50,814 nucleotides of DNA, from contig CAJWRM010000002.1 in the NCBI GenBank assembly GCA_913046365.1, positions 1-50,814 on the forward strand. Direction: 5' to 3'. This DNA is from an uncultured Flavobacteriales bacterium. GTDB lineage: Bacteria > Bacteroidota > Bacteroidia > Flavobacteriales_D > Crocinitomicaceae. A program made the translations under genes and the position numbers. The notes under the pieces were generated by a model. That model saw only the letters and a list, made by a program, of their open reading frames with translations. It did no database searches and was not told where the DNA came from. Below, in pieces: positions 33,486-43,549 of the stretch; positions within the stretch are counted from its first letter, which is position 1; every line of letters starts with the position of its first letter.

Positions 33486-34949
33486 ATGACGAGTCCTGTT
33501 AAGCGACTTTTTGGGCAAACTGCTATTTATGGGTTGTCTTCTATTCTTGGAAGGCTACTGAATTATTTATTGGTCCCTCTGTATACAGCAGTTTTTGTAG
33601 ACCCTTCTGATTACGGAGTGGTCTCTGAGCTCTATGCATGGGTCGCATTCTTAATTGTTTTGCTCACATTTGGTATGGAAACAGCCTTTTTTAAATTCAT
33701 TCAAAAAGAAGGTGTTAAAGAAAAGACTTTTGCAACGGCCCTGGTCTCATTACTATTTGTCAATGGGTTGTTTTTTTTAATTATAGCCATATTTTATCAG
33801 GACTTAGCGCGTCTTTTACTCTTTGAGCACCATGGGGAATATATTCTCCTATTGGGTGCTATAGTGGCAGTTGATGCCATATCTTCGCTTCCTCTAGCCA
33901 AGCTCAGGGCGGAAGAAAAAGCCCTCCGTTTTTCTTTAATTCAGTTTAGCTCAATAGGTGTCAATATAACCTTGAATCTGATTTTAATGCTTGGTTTTGT
34001 TTCCCCAGAGAATCCAGAACGAGGCATTGTATTCATATTAGTGGCGAACCTTATTGCTTCATTAGTCAAACCCTTATTGCTATATAAGTCATTTAGATTG
34101 AAATCAAGTTTTGATAGTGAACTTTTTAAGAAGATGGCATTTTATTCTCTTCCTTTAGCTGTGGCCGGTTTTGCAGGAATAATTAATGAAACGTTGGACC
34201 GAATTCTGCTCAAACAGATGCTTTATGACCCATTAATTCCTGCATCCTTGAGTTATGCTGAAGCTCAGGTTGGAATCTATAGCGCCTCCTATAAATTAGC
34301 GATGCTCGTCACTATTTTCTTACAAGCCTACCGATATGCTGCAGAGCCTTTTTTCTTTAGCCAAATGAATAAGGAAAATAAAAATCAAATCTATGTCAAG
34401 GTCATGAACGCTTTTATAGGCTTAGTTTGTTTTGTGTTCCTATTGGTGGCGTTAAACATTGATGTTTTTAAGTACTTTATTCAGAACGAATCGTACTGGG
34501 TAGGATTACGTGTGGTGCCTATTTTACTGCTCGCCAATGTTTTCTTAGGGATTTATTATAATCAAAGTATTTGGTATAAGTTGAGTGGAAAGACAAAGTT
34601 TGGGGCTTATATCGCATTGAGCGGGGCTTTTATTACTGTTTTAATTAATGTCTTGTTTATTCCCAAGTATGGTTTCATGGCTTGCGCATGGGCGACACTC
34701 ATTGTTTATCTTTTTCAGATGTTGCTTTCCTATTTCCTCGGACAGAAACATTACCCAATCCCGTATAATATATGGAAATTCTTCTTGTATTTAGGAAGTG
34801 CTTTGGCCTTATATTTCTTTGCTATCCAAATTGATTTTGAAAGCTTTTATATGAATTTGATTTTCAGAAATAGTTTAATTCTTGTTTTTGTTATAAGCCT
34901 TTTCTACATCGAAAAGAAAAAAGACACGCAAGAAAATACAAACGCTTAA
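33486..34949 (+). CDS. Wzx-like polysaccharide flippase
   Basis: A membrane protein of 487 residues with about 12-14 helices, of the MOP/oligosaccharide flippase type that moves lipid-linked glycans across the inner membrane. The N-terminal 'LFGQTAIYGLSSILGRLLNY' and 'PSDYGVVSELYAWVAFLIVL', the middle 'LPLAVAGFAGIINETLDRIL' and 'AQVGIYSASYKLAMLVTIFL' are characteristic. The usual length is met. It is alone among glycan genes here, apart from the glycosyltransferase operon 9 kb away. Substrate unknown. Confidence 0.88.
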   Translation: MTSPVKRLFGQTAIYGLSSILGRLLNYLLVPLYTAVFVDPSDYGVVSELYAWVAFLIVLLTFGMETAFFKFIQKEGVKEKTFATALVSLLFVNGLFFLIIAIFYQDLARLLLFEHHGEYILLLGAIVAVDAISSLPLAKLRAEEKALRFSLIQFSSIGVNITLNLILMLGFVSPENPERGIVFILVANLIASLVKPLLLYKSFRLKSSFDSELFKKMAFYSLPLAVAGFAGIINETLDRILLKQMLYDPLIPASLSYAEAQVGIYSASYKLAMLVTIFLQAYRYAAEPFFFSQMNKENKNQIYVKVMNAFIGLVCFVFLLVALNIDVFKYFIQNESYWVGLRVVPILLLANVFLGIYYNQSIWYKLSGKTKFGAYIALSGAFITVLINVLFIPKYGFMACAWATLIVYLFQMLLSYFLGQKHYPIPYNIWKFFLYLGSALALYFFAIQIDFESFYMNLIFRNSLILVFVISLFYIEKKKDTQENTNA

Positions 34950-34994
34950 AACCCTTTGAAAACTTTGTTGTTAGGTTAAATGTGTTTAATCATC

Positions 34995-35002
34995 TAACTT
35001 TG
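34995..35002 (+). promoter_or_regulatory. -7 element of dxs
   Basis: TAACTTTG matches TAnnTTTG, 11 bases before the ATG at 35014. The nearest TTG (34968-34970) is 24 bases upstream, slightly outside the accepted 17-23 range. Confidence 0.4.
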
Positions 35003-35013
35003 TCCCTAACGTT

Positions 35014-36963
35014 ATGTCAAAATACAAACCTGGAAGCTTTTTAGATCAAATAGATGTCCCAAAAGACCTTAGGGACAAGTTTTCTATTGAGGATTTACCT
35101 CAGGTTTCTGACGAGGTTCGGCAATATATTATTGACGTAATTTCTGAGATAGGGAATAGTCACTTTGGAGCAAGTTTAGGTGTTGTTGAATTAACTGTTG
35201 CACTCCATTATGTTTTTGATACGCCCATTGATAAAATTGTGTGGGACGTAGGTCACCAAGCCTATGGACATAAGATATTAACTGGTCGAAGAAAAGTTTT
35301 TCATACAAATAGAAGTAAAGGAGGAATCTCGGGTTTCCCAAAAAGGTCAGAAAGCGAGTATGATACCTTTGGTGTAGGCCATTCATCCACTTCTGTCTCG
35401 GCAGCATTAGGAATGGCTGTCGCAAATAAGTACGCTGGAGATTCAAAAACACAACATATTGCTGTTATAGGAGATGGTGCAATGACGGCAGGAATGGCTT
35501 TTGAGGGGATCAATCATGCTGGTTTTGAAAAAGACGCAAATTTATTAGTGGTTTTGAACGATAATGGAATGTCAATTGAACCGAGCGTTGGCGCATTAAG
35601 AGAATATTCTAAGGATTTTAAGCCCTCTCAGCCTCTAGGACATGTAAAGGAGGAAATATGGAAATTATTGGGTAAGGTATCTAAGTTTGGACCCGACGCA
35701 CAAAGCATTGCAAAAAAGGTATCTAGAATTATTAAAGGTGGGGGACAAAGCAACTTGTTTGAATCTTTAAATTTTCAATATTACGGACCTGTAGACGGGC
35801 ACGATGTGGAGCGCTTAGCAACCGTTTTAGCTGAGCTAAAGGATATACCGGGACCAAAAATTCTACATTGTATTACACGCAAAGGCGCCGGTTATAAATT
35901 TTCAGAAGAAGGAAACCCTGTACAATGGCATGCCCCAGGAATATTTAACAAAGAAACAGGTGAGATTGTCAAAATCGCTCCTCCAGATCAGCAGCCTCCT
36001 AAATACCAAGATGTTTTTGGTCATACGATTGTAGAGCTTGCAGAGAATAACGATAAAATAATGGGCATTACGCCGGCTATGCCTTCAGGTTGTTCTTTGA
36101 ATATTATGATGAAAGCAATGCCTGAACGTGCTTTTGATGTGGGAATAGCAGAGCAACATGCCGTTACCTTCAGTGCAGGTTTGGCTGTTCAGGGTTTATT
36201 ACCGTTTTGTAATATATACTCCTCATTTATGCAGCGCGCCTATGATCAAGTGCTTCATGATGTAGCGTTACAAAATTTAAATGTTGTCTTTTGTTTGGAT
36301 CGTGCTGGACTAGTAGGAGCAGACGGAGCAACCCATCATGGTGCTTATGACCTTTCTTATATGAGATGCATACCAAATATGGTGATTTCTGCACCTATGA
36401 ATGAAGAAGAGCTGAGAAATTTAATGTTTACTGCGCAACTGCCTAATCGCGGTCCGTTTACCATCAGGTATCCAAGAGGGAGAGGTGTTCTTTCAAAATG
36501 GAAAACCCCTATGAAAGAGATTCCAATAGGAAAAGGAAGGCGTCTTACGAACGGCAAAGATATTGCTGTTTTATCCGTAGGTCACCCAGGAAATTTTGTT
36601 CAAGAAGCAGCGAAACAATTAATTAAGCTTGGTGTCTCTCTTGCCCATTATGACATGCGTTTCGTGAAGCCTATTGATGAGATCATGCTTCATGAGATAT
36701 TCACAAAGTTTAAGTACATTATTACTGTAGAGGACGGGTGTATTATGGGTGGATTTGGCTCAGCAGTTATTGAATTTATGGCCGATCAAAAGTATCAATC
36801 TGAAGTTACACGGCTTGGTATTCCGGACCAGTATATCCACCATGGAACACAAAAAGAGCTTTGGGCTGATTGTGGATATGACGCCAAAGGCATTGTTGAT
36901 GCCGTCATAAAGACACTTTCCCTGTCAATCCCTTCGAAAAAACTGAAAAAAAACATTAGCTAG
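35014..36963 (+). CDS. dxs: 1-deoxy-D-xylulose-5-phosphate synthase
   Basis: Thiamine-diphosphate enzyme that condenses pyruvate and glyceraldehyde-3-phosphate, first step of the non-mevalonate isoprenoid pathway. The 649-residue protein has the order typical of the family: 'IGNSHFGASLGVVELTVALH', 'VWDVGHQAYGHKILTGR', the cofactor motif 'VIGDGAMTAGMAFEGINHAG' with 'NDNGMSI', 'YYGPVDGHDVERL', and the C-terminal transketolase half with 'DVGIAEQHAVTFSAGLA', 'DRAGLVGADGATHHGAYDLS' and 'RYPRGRG'. Length and all key residues are normal. Single gene with a short leader; isoprenoid supply also feeds the farnesyl donor of heme O synthase. Confidence 0.96.
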   Translation: MSKYKPGSFLDQIDVPKDLRDKFSIEDLPQVSDEVRQYIIDVISEIGNSHFGASLGVVELTVALHYVFDTPIDKIVWDVGHQAYGHKILTGRRKVFHTNRSKGGISGFPKRSESEYDTFGVGHSSTSVSAALGMAVANKYAGDSKTQHIAVIGDGAMTAGMAFEGINHAGFEKDANLLVVLNDNGMSIEPSVGALREYSKDFKPSQPLGHVKEEIWKLLGKVSKFGPDAQSIAKKVSRIIKGGGQSNLFESLNFQYYGPVDGHDVERLATVLAELKDIPGPKILHCITRKGAGYKFSEEGNPVQWHAPGIFNKETGEIVKIAPPDQQPPKYQDVFGHTIVELAENNDKIMGITPAMPSGCSLNIMMKAMPERAFDVGIAEQHAVTFSAGLAVQGLLPFCNIYSSFMQRAYDQVLHDVALQNLNVVFCLDRAGLVGADGATHHGAYDLSYMRCIPNMVISAPMNEEELRNLMFTAQLPNRGPFTIRYPRGRGVLSKWKTPMKEIPIGKGRRLTNGKDIAVLSVGHPGNFVQEAAKQLIKLGVSLAHYDMRFVKPIDEIMLHEIFTKFKYIITVEDGCIMGGFGSAVIEFMADQKYQSEVTRLGIPDQYIHHGTQKELWADCGYDAKGIVDAVIKTLSLSIPSKKLKKNIS

Positions 36964-36990
36964 TCCTAAATTTACTTTATCTTGGGTGAC

Positions 36991-36998
36991 TAAATTTG
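36991..36998 (+). promoter_or_regulatory. -7 element of the sugar permease gene
   Basis: TAAATTTG matches TAnnTTTG exactly and ends 6 bases before the ATG at 37005, which implies a nearly leaderless transcript. It decides against the in-frame TTG at 36996, which lies inside the element. Confidence 0.45.
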
Positions 36999-37004
36999 AA
37001 CATT

Positions 37005-38402
37005 ATGTCTGCAAAAACGAATCAAAGTGCCCTCTTTACATTAACAACTGTTTTCTTCTTTTGGGGCTTTGTTGCTGCTAGTAATGATATTTTAATTCCA
37101 GTATTTAAAAAAGCATTTGATTTAACGCAAGGTCAAAGTCAATTTGTTTCCATTGCATTTTATATTTCGTATACAGTTGGGTCTCTAATTTACATGGGTA
37201 TCTCTCTTTTAATTGGTAAAGATCTCGTAAATAAAATGGGCTATAAAAATGGCCTGATTTTAGGATTGGTTATTTCAGCACTTGGTACATTACTTTTTTA
37301 TCCTGCCGCTAATTCAGGTTCTTACCCTTTAATGTTAGCAGGCCTGTTCACAGTTGGTTTAGGGTTTTCTCTCCAACAGACTGTAGCCAATCCACTGGCT
37401 ATTGCTTTAGGGCCTGTTAAAACTGGATCTCAGAGATTGACCTTAGCTGGGGGGATTAATAATTTTGGAACAACCATTGGCCCACTAATTGTGAGCTTTG
37501 CAATTTTTGGGACAACTTCATCCGGAAGTACAAATTTGAGTATTGAGAGTGTGAAAATTCCATATTTAATACTTGGAGTGGCTTTTTTATTGGTAGCTGT
37601 TTTGCTGAAGTTCTCCTCCTTACCAGAGCATCCTGAGTCACAGGAAGCATCAATTGATGATAATTCATCTTTAAAAAAGTCTGCATTGCAATACCCGCAA
37701 TTGGTTTTGGGAATGTTTGCTATTTTTCTATATGTCGGAGTTGAAGTATCAACAGCAGCTAATCTTCCCGAATACATGTCCAAAGAATTAGGTTTTGCTA
37801 TAGATGAAATTGCACCTTATGTATCACTTTACTGGGCAAGTTTAATGATAGGTCGTTGGACAGGCGCTGTCCAGGCTTTTACTGATAATATGTCTTTGCA
37901 GAAAATATTGCGTTTTATAGCACCTTACTTAGCCTTTGGTGTTTTTCTTTTGGTCAATACGATTGCGAATCATGATCTAACACCATTTTATGTTTATGGA
38001 TTAATCATTATAGTTTTAATTGCTGCTGATATGGCAAGTAAAGGCGATGCCGCTAGAATGTTATTGATTTTTTCAATCCTCGGAATTTGCGCTTTATTTG
38101 TTGGCATGATGACAACTGGAATGATCAGCGTGTATGCGATAACAAGTGTTGGGTTGTTTTGTAGTACACTTTGGCCATGTATTTTCGCTTTATCAGTTCG
38201 GGGACTGGGTAAACATACAAGTCAAGGTAGCAGCTTTTTAATTATGATGATTATGGGTGGAGGGATTATCAGTTGGTTACAGGGATCAGTATCAGAGAGT
38301 ATTGGAATTCAAAGCAGTTATATTATTGGTGTTTTGTGCTTTGCTTACCTCGCGTTTTTTGCTTGGATTGTTAAAAACAGATACTCTGTTCCGTCTGAGT
38401 AA
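37005..38402 (+). CDS. FucP-like sugar permease (major facilitator superfamily)
   Basis: Inner-membrane sugar:H+ symporter of the FucP/GluP branch. The 465-residue protein has about 12 helices. 'FFFWGFVAASNDILIPVFKK', 'GLGFSLQQTVANPLAIALGP', 'GGINNFGTTIGPLIVSF' and 'FLYVGVEVSTAANLPEYMSK' are typical of that branch, where the polar residues after the first helix bind sugar. It is followed after 64 bases by a GH3 beta-glucosidase, which suggests uptake of glucose or a similar hexose released from a glucan. Exact sugar unknown. Confidence 0.88.
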   Translation: MSAKTNQSALFTLTTVFFFWGFVAASNDILIPVFKKAFDLTQGQSQFVSIAFYISYTVGSLIYMGISLLIGKDLVNKMGYKNGLILGLVISALGTLLFYPAANSGSYPLMLAGLFTVGLGFSLQQTVANPLAIALGPVKTGSQRLTLAGGINNFGTTIGPLIVSFAIFGTTSSGSTNLSIESVKIPYLILGVAFLLVAVLLKFSSLPEHPESQEASIDDNSSLKKSALQYPQLVLGMFAIFLYVGVEVSTAANLPEYMSKELGFAIDEIAPYVSLYWASLMIGRWTGAVQAFTDNMSLQKILRFIAPYLAFGVFLLVNTIANHDLTPFYVYGLIIIVLIAADMASKGDAARMLLIFSILGICALFVGMMTTGMISVYAITSVGLFCSTLWPCIFALSVRGLGKHTSQGSSFLIMMIMGGGIISWLQGSVSESIGIQSSYIIGVLCFAYLAFFAWIVKNRYSVPSE

Positions 38403-38466
38403 TAAAGTGAAAAACCAATTCTTTATTGATGAATTCAGTTATTAAATTGACACTAAAAACCCCAAA

Positions 38467-40767
38467 ATGCTAGCACAATACTATTTTCTGCCTAGAGGGC
38501 GATACCTATTGTTATTGTTTTCATTTCTATTATCCTGTGGAGGTACTGATCAAAAAGAGGTTGAACTTTCAATTCCTCAACGTGTAAATGAACTGATGGC
38601 CAAGATGACATTGAAAGAAAAGATCGGACAAATGAATCAATATAATGGCTTTTGGAATGTAACAGGTCCCTCCCCAAAAGAGGGAAATGCAAAAGAAAAG
38701 TATGACCATCTTGCCCAAGGATTAGTAGGTTCCATGCTAAATGTTCGAGGCGCCAGAGAAGTCCGTGCTGTTCAAGAGATTGCCGTCAATAAATCAAGAC
38801 TTGGTATCCCCTTGATTATAGGTTTTGACCTAATACATGGTTATAAAACGATAAGTCCTATTCCTTTGGCAGAATCAGCGAGTTGGGATCTTGAAGCTAT
38901 ACGTAATTCTGCAGCTCTTGGCGCAAAGGAAGCTTCCGCAGCAGGCATAAATTGGACCTTTGCACCAATGGTGGATATTACGCGTGATGCCCGTTGGGGT
39001 AGAGTTATGGAAGGAGCAGGAGAGGACCCTTATCTAGGAAGTGTTATTGCTTCGGCTAGGGTAAAAGGTTTTCAAGGAGATGACTTATCGAGTCCGAATT
39101 CAGTCGCAGCCTGCGCGAAGCATTTTGCCGCTTATGGCTTTGCAGAAAGTGGAAAAGATTACAATACGGTTGATATTGGGGAGAGCACGCTTCATAATAT
39201 AGTTTTGCCTCCTTTTAAAGCTGCTTCGGACGCAGGTGTTCGCACTTTCATGAATGCCTTTAACGAGTTAAATGGAATTCCTGCGACAGCTGATAAAATT
39301 TTACAAAGAGATATATTAAAACGTGATTGGGGTTTTGATGGATTTATTGTTTCAGACTGGGGGTCATTAAAGGAGATGATCGTTCATGGGTATGCTCGAG
39401 ATAATAACCATGCAGGGGAGCTTGCCTTAAATGGTGGTTCTGATATGGATATGGAATCCTACATATATCTTTCTGAGCTTGAATCATTAGTAGAAGAAGG
39501 CCGAGTTACAATGGCGCAAATAGACGATGCTGTAAGGAGAATTCTTACAGTCAAATATGAGCTAGGTCTTTTTGATGACCCGTTTCGTTATTGTGATACG
39601 ACGCGCGAGAAAGAGATTACAGGCGCTCACGAAATAAGGGCAGGTGCATTAGATATGGCAAAAAAATCCATTGTCCTTTTGAAAAATAATAATGCAGTTC
39701 TACCACTTAAAAGGGAAGGGCAAACCATCGCTTTGATTGGCCCTTTAGCAGCAGACAAAAATAGCCCACTAGGCAATTGGCGAATCGCAGGAGAAAATAA
39801 TTCGGCAATTTCAGTTCTTGAGGGTATGCGAAAGTATGGTGCTAATACAATTATCCATGAGCAGGGAGTTAAGCTTGTGAATGAAATCCCCGCGTTTCAT
39901 AGGGAAGTAAACATTAATACTACCGATAAAAGTGGAATAAAGGCGGCAAAGAATATTGCAAAGAACGCGGATGTAGTGGTTATGGTTTTAGGTGAATATG
40001 GTTTTCAATCAGGAGAAGGTAGAAGCCGATCGAAACTTGATTTACCTGGATTTCAGCAAGAGCTCTTAGAAGAGGTTTATGCAGTGAATAAGAATATCAT
40101 TTTGGTACTCATGAATGGTAGGCCTTTAGTACTGAATTGGGCGGATGAACACCTCCCTGCGATTGTCGAAGCTTGGCATTTGGGTACAGAAAGTGGAAAT
40201 GCCATTGCAGAGGTCTTGTATGGCGACTATAACCCAAGCGGAAAACTTCCAATGAGCTTCCCAAGAAGCGTGGGTCAAATGCCTTTGTACTACAATTACA
40301 AAAACACTGGCCGTCCCGGAGCAAAAGGAGCCGATGCAGGAAGTGTATTTTGGTCGCATTATGGTGATGAAAAAAACGTACCATTATATCCATTTGGTTT
40401 TGGATTAAGCTATACGGAGTTTGAATATTCTGAAATTACACTAAGTAAGCCAGAGCTTACGAGAGGGACTAAGATAGAGGCCTCGGTAACTCTGACCAAC
40501 AGGGGAGTGGTCAAAGGAAAAGAGGTCGTTCAAATGTATATTCGGGATCATTATGCAAGTGTCACTCGCCCGGTCAGAGAGCTAAAAGATTTTGAATTGG
40601 TAGAGTTAGCGCCAGGGGAGTCACAGCAAATTATATTTGAGATTACACCTGAAACCCTTCAGTTTTACAGTGCCAACAAGAAATGGGAATCAGAACCAGG
40701 AACGTTTAGTTTATTTATTGGGACTAATTCTGCCACAACAAGAAGTGCACACTTTGAATTGGAATAA
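38467..40767 (+). CDS. glycoside hydrolase family 3 beta-glucosidase lipoprotein
   Basis: A BglX-type exo-glycosidase of 766 residues. A lipoprotein signal ends 'LFSFLLSCGGT' (Cys24). The N-terminal barrel has 'IGFDLIHGYKTISPIPLAES', 'WTFAPMVDITRDARWGRVME' and the nucleophile Asp297 in 'DGFIVSDWGSLKEM'. The second domain carries the acid/base Glu in the 'QSGEGRSRSKLDLPGFQQEL' region, and a fibronectin type III-like domain ends the protein ('LTNRGVVKGKEVVQMYIRDH'). Domain order and length are normal. It probably acts in the periplasm or at the outer membrane, cleaving oligosaccharides whose sugars enter through the neighbouring permease. Confidence 0.93.
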   Translation: MLAQYYFLPRGRYLLLLFSFLLSCGGTDQKEVELSIPQRVNELMAKMTLKEKIGQMNQYNGFWNVTGPSPKEGNAKEKYDHLAQGLVGSMLNVRGAREVRAVQEIAVNKSRLGIPLIIGFDLIHGYKTISPIPLAESASWDLEAIRNSAALGAKEASAAGINWTFAPMVDITRDARWGRVMEGAGEDPYLGSVIASARVKGFQGDDLSSPNSVAACAKHFAAYGFAESGKDYNTVDIGESTLHNIVLPPFKAASDAGVRTFMNAFNELNGIPATADKILQRDILKRDWGFDGFIVSDWGSLKEMIVHGYARDNNHAGELALNGGSDMDMESYIYLSELESLVEEGRVTMAQIDDAVRRILTVKYELGLFDDPFRYCDTTREKEITGAHEIRAGALDMAKKSIVLLKNNNAVLPLKREGQTIALIGPLAADKNSPLGNWRIAGENNSAISVLEGMRKYGANTIIHEQGVKLVNEIPAFHREVNINTTDKSGIKAAKNIAKNADVVVMVLGEYGFQSGEGRSRSKLDLPGFQQELLEEVYAVNKNIILVLMNGRPLVLNWADEHLPAIVEAWHLGTESGNAIAEVLYGDYNPSGKLPMSFPRSVGQMPLYYNYKNTGRPGAKGADAGSVFWSHYGDEKNVPLYPFGFGLSYTEFEYSEITLSKPELTRGTKIEASVTLTNRGVVKGKEVVQMYIRDHYASVTRPVRELKDFELVELAPGESQQIIFEITPETLQFYSANKKWESEPGTFSLFIGTNSATTRSAHFELE

Positions 40768-40810
40768 ATTCAACCTCATTTTAATCGTCAAATTTTAACT
40801 TTTTGATCGT

Positions 40811-41158
40811 ATGGACCATGACATAGAATTGCGTTATCAGAAATTAACCAAACACCTGGAAAAAACCTTTGGAGAAGACTTAGATGTCCATGCTTTGTTG
40901 TTTTTGATTGGTGTCAATGAGCTAGGTAAGGGCCATGATAAATACAGTAAACAGGAGAAAACGGATTTGATTCATGTCGCAATTTGTACGCTTTTAACCC
41001 CAGCCGGATATTATGAATATAAAGGTCGCGATGAAGATGGTTGGCCACACTTTGAAAATCTACGGAATTTACCACCTATTAATTCTAAAGATCAAGAGCA
41101 TCTGATTAAAGAGGCGATGTTAGATTATTTTATCGAGCATGAGTATTATATTGAGTGA
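40811..41158 (+). CDS. conserved hypothetical protein, 115 residues
   Basis: A soluble acidic protein with helices and the phrases 'HALLFLIGVNELGKGHDKYS', 'TDLIHVAICTLLTPAGYYEY' and 'GRDEDGWPHFENLRNLPPIN'. The sequence looks like a small Bacteroidota family that I cannot name; no catalytic motif is evident. It lies 43 bases after the GH3 gene on the same strand, possibly in the same transcript, and converges on porZ with 22 bases between them. Confidence 0.65.
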   Translation: MDHDIELRYQKLTKHLEKTFGEDLDVHALLFLIGVNELGKGHDKYSKQEKTDLIHVAICTLLTPAGYYEYKGRDEDGWPHFENLRNLPPINSKDQEHLIKEAMLDYFIEHEYYIE

Positions 41159-41180
41159 TGCATTTCAAGTAGAAAATAAT

Positions 41181-43547
41181 TTAATTCATTATAAGAACTT
41201 TCCCTACTTTTTTATCCTTTCCGACGTTCGTTGCAGTCCAGATATAGTAGACTCCTGAGGCAACTCTTTGCCCATTTAATGCGCGACAGTTCCATGCAGC
41301 AGTTCCTCCGTTCGAGGTGGTTTTATAAACTAGGTTTCCGGCAGCATCAGTGATTTTCACATCGCTATTATAACGGATTCCTTGTATAGTAACAGGCCCT
41401 GAGTAGTTCGGTCTAACAGGATTGGGAAATACATTGTAGGTTTCATAGGTTGGGTCTTCGTAGCTCGCATCAGAGCGATATGAAATCAATCCATTATCCG
41501 TAATAATGAAAAGTTCTCCTGAGTTTTGGTCAAGTTTAAGATCAAAGATATTATTTGAAACAAGAGGAGAGTTCTCTGTCGTATGCTGCTCCAATATTTC
41601 TGATCCATCTGGGCTAAGCAGAAGGATACCAGCATTTGCTGTTGCAATCCACTTTCTATTCCCACCATCTACCTCAATATCGGTGATGTGCGTATTCCCC
41701 AAGACGTACTCCACATTGCCCTCAAAAGTCACTTTTACCCGCTGAACATCATAGTCACCTGGGTTTCCATCAAATGTATTTGATGCATTGTATAAAATAG
41801 CAAATCCAGCATCTGTACCTACCCATATTTCTCCATCAAAATCTGCAGCTAAGGCGGTAACATTCGACGAAGGGAGGTTTCCTGAATTGATTCCTGTGTA
41901 TATATGCACGGCTTCATCATCATTAGGTTCGTCAATCGTGTTATTGTGTTTGTATCCGAACATACCATTGTCTTCAGAGGCGAACCATATATTGTCATTA
42001 AAGTCGATGATCATTTTTGTGGTATAAATATTTCTTGCACTTGATCCACAATCAAAATTCGTCCAAGATCCATCTGGCTTTCTTACGTTCAAGGGTTGCT
42101 CGGTATATCCATTGAGTACCCACAAATTATCTTGAGTATCAAAGCAAACATCAGATGCAAGGCTCCATCCATTTTCAATCCCTGTAAAGGACAAACTAGA
42201 ATTTGTGTCATCAAATACCTCAACAGTGTCTGCCGAGAAAATTGTCAAGGGCTTTTCTGAATAGGAAGCTACTGCGTATTCAAGCGGATCGTTTGGATTT
42301 ACTGAAATGTCTATAAAGTCCCAAATATTTTCATCTTGCCATTGCGGAACCGATTGAATGTTCTTGAAGTCCCATGTTTCATCACGAAAAATATGTATTC
42401 CATTTGAGCTAAATGAAGGCAATTTTCCAAGCAGTCTGCCACTTGCTACAGCAAGTGTATTGCTTTGCCAATCCATTGCGTAGAAATTATTGTTGTAAGG
42501 CCCCACAATGGGAAATGCTTTATATCCAATTCCAGATGGATAAAGATGCAGGCCATTTATTTGATCAGCTGACCAAACACCCTCAATACCTCGGATACTT
42601 CTTACAGGAGAAATCCAAATATTGAAGTTGTTCGAATTGTAAGATAGCGGATTATTTAATTCACTATTATAAATATAAATACCTCCATCTATATTTACGG
42701 CTAAGGTGGTGTCATCTAGGATATTTATGCTATTAATTTCTAGAGAATAAGGGGAGTTCGTTAGCCATGTTTTAACGTTATTGTTTAGGTAGAAAACACT
42801 GTCTTGACCGTACACAGGAGATTTTAAAAGAATAAATTGTTTATTCTCGAACTGTTCAATCTCAGCATAGAAATTTTCTGATTGAATAGGGAGTCTTGAA
42901 TCGACTTGCCATTGACTGACATCTGGAAGGGCTGGGTTATCGATTATTCCATATTTTAAACGGTCGTTTGTTAATGCAAATATTGTGTCTGCTGAAAAGC
43001 TCAAATCTAAAATAGCCTGGTTTCCATTGGTTGGATAGTAGGTGTCTTTAATTTCATCTTTGTTTAGGTCAAGTTTTGTAACACAAAAGTCAGTTGCAAC
43101 ATAAACATAATCTCCATTCCGCATAAAACGATTGATTCTCTTGGAGTTCGGAACCTGGGCAAGCTTAATCGCAGGAATATTATAGATCGATGATGCCGTT
43201 ATTTTGTCAATATTGCCATTTGTGTATCCCACCAAGACGCACGCTTCAGTTGAGTCGTAATAAAGACATGAGATTTCGATATCTGATAAACCGTTTACGT
43301 CCGTCAGAAGCTCCTCCTCTTCATTATCTCTGTTCAGAACATGTATTCCATTTGTATAGGCGGTAAATACTGTATTTTCAGCCAAAACCACATCTATGGC
43401 TTTTCCAGAAGCAACATGTAACCTCCATTGGCTCATGCCAATTTGGGCCCAAAAGTAATTTCCTACCAATAAGGTAAGTACAAGCATAAATGTTTTCACA
43501 CTAAAAGAACGTTTCTTTCTGCTATATATTGAAAAAGGAGCAGTCAT
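41181..43547 (-). CDS. porZ: PorZ-like T9SS cell-surface propeller protein
   Basis: I take the ATG at 43547, 2 bases after the upstream stop; an upstream extension would overlap that gene. A signal peptide with a long basic n-region ends 'LLVGNYFWAQ'. The mature protein starts 'MSQWRLHVASGKAIDVVLAE', as in PorZ, and consists of two beta propellers made of two-component-regulator-type repeats ('DNIWFASEDNGMFGY', 'GEIWVGTDAGFAILYN', 'GELFIITDNGLISY'). The final 90 residues form a T9SS C-terminal domain ('YNVFPNPVRPNYSGPVTIQG', 'ASGVYYIWTATN'). PorZ belongs to the attachment complex that links cargo to a surface lipopolysaccharide. It shares an operon with two glycolipid-type genes. Confidence 0.85.
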   Translation of the reverse strand: MTAPFSIYSRKKRSFSVKTFMLVLTLLVGNYFWAQIGMSQWRLHVASGKAIDVVLAENTVFTAYTNGIHVLNRDNEEEELLTDVNGLSDIEISCLYYDSTEACVLVGYTNGNIDKITASSIYNIPAIKLAQVPNSKRINRFMRNGDYVYVATDFCVTKLDLNKDEIKDTYYPTNGNQAILDLSFSADTIFALTNDRLKYGIIDNPALPDVSQWQVDSRLPIQSENFYAEIEQFENKQFILLKSPVYGQDSVFYLNNNVKTWLTNSPYSLEINSINILDDTTLAVNIDGGIYIYNSELNNPLSYNSNNFNIWISPVRSIRGIEGVWSADQINGLHLYPSGIGYKAFPIVGPYNNNFYAMDWQSNTLAVASGRLLGKLPSFSSNGIHIFRDETWDFKNIQSVPQWQDENIWDFIDISVNPNDPLEYAVASYSEKPLTIFSADTVEVFDDTNSSLSFTGIENGWSLASDVCFDTQDNLWVLNGYTEQPLNVRKPDGSWTNFDCGSSARNIYTTKMIIDFNDNIWFASEDNGMFGYKHNNTIDEPNDDEAVHIYTGINSGNLPSSNVTALAADFDGEIWVGTDAGFAILYNASNTFDGNPGDYDVQRVKVTFEGNVEYVLGNTHITDIEVDGGNRKWIATANAGILLLSPDGSEILEQHTTENSPLVSNNIFDLKLDQNSGELFIITDNGLISYRSDASYEDPTYETYNVFPNPVRPNYSGPVTIQGIRYNSDVKITDAAGNLVYKTTSNGGTAAWNCRALNGQRVASGVYYIWTATNVGKDKKVGKVLIMN

Positions 43548-43549
43548 TT

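Noticed and set aside
36996-37004. TTG start three codons upstream for the sugar permease
   Set aside because: The TTG lies inside the -7 promoter element, so it is probably not transcribed.
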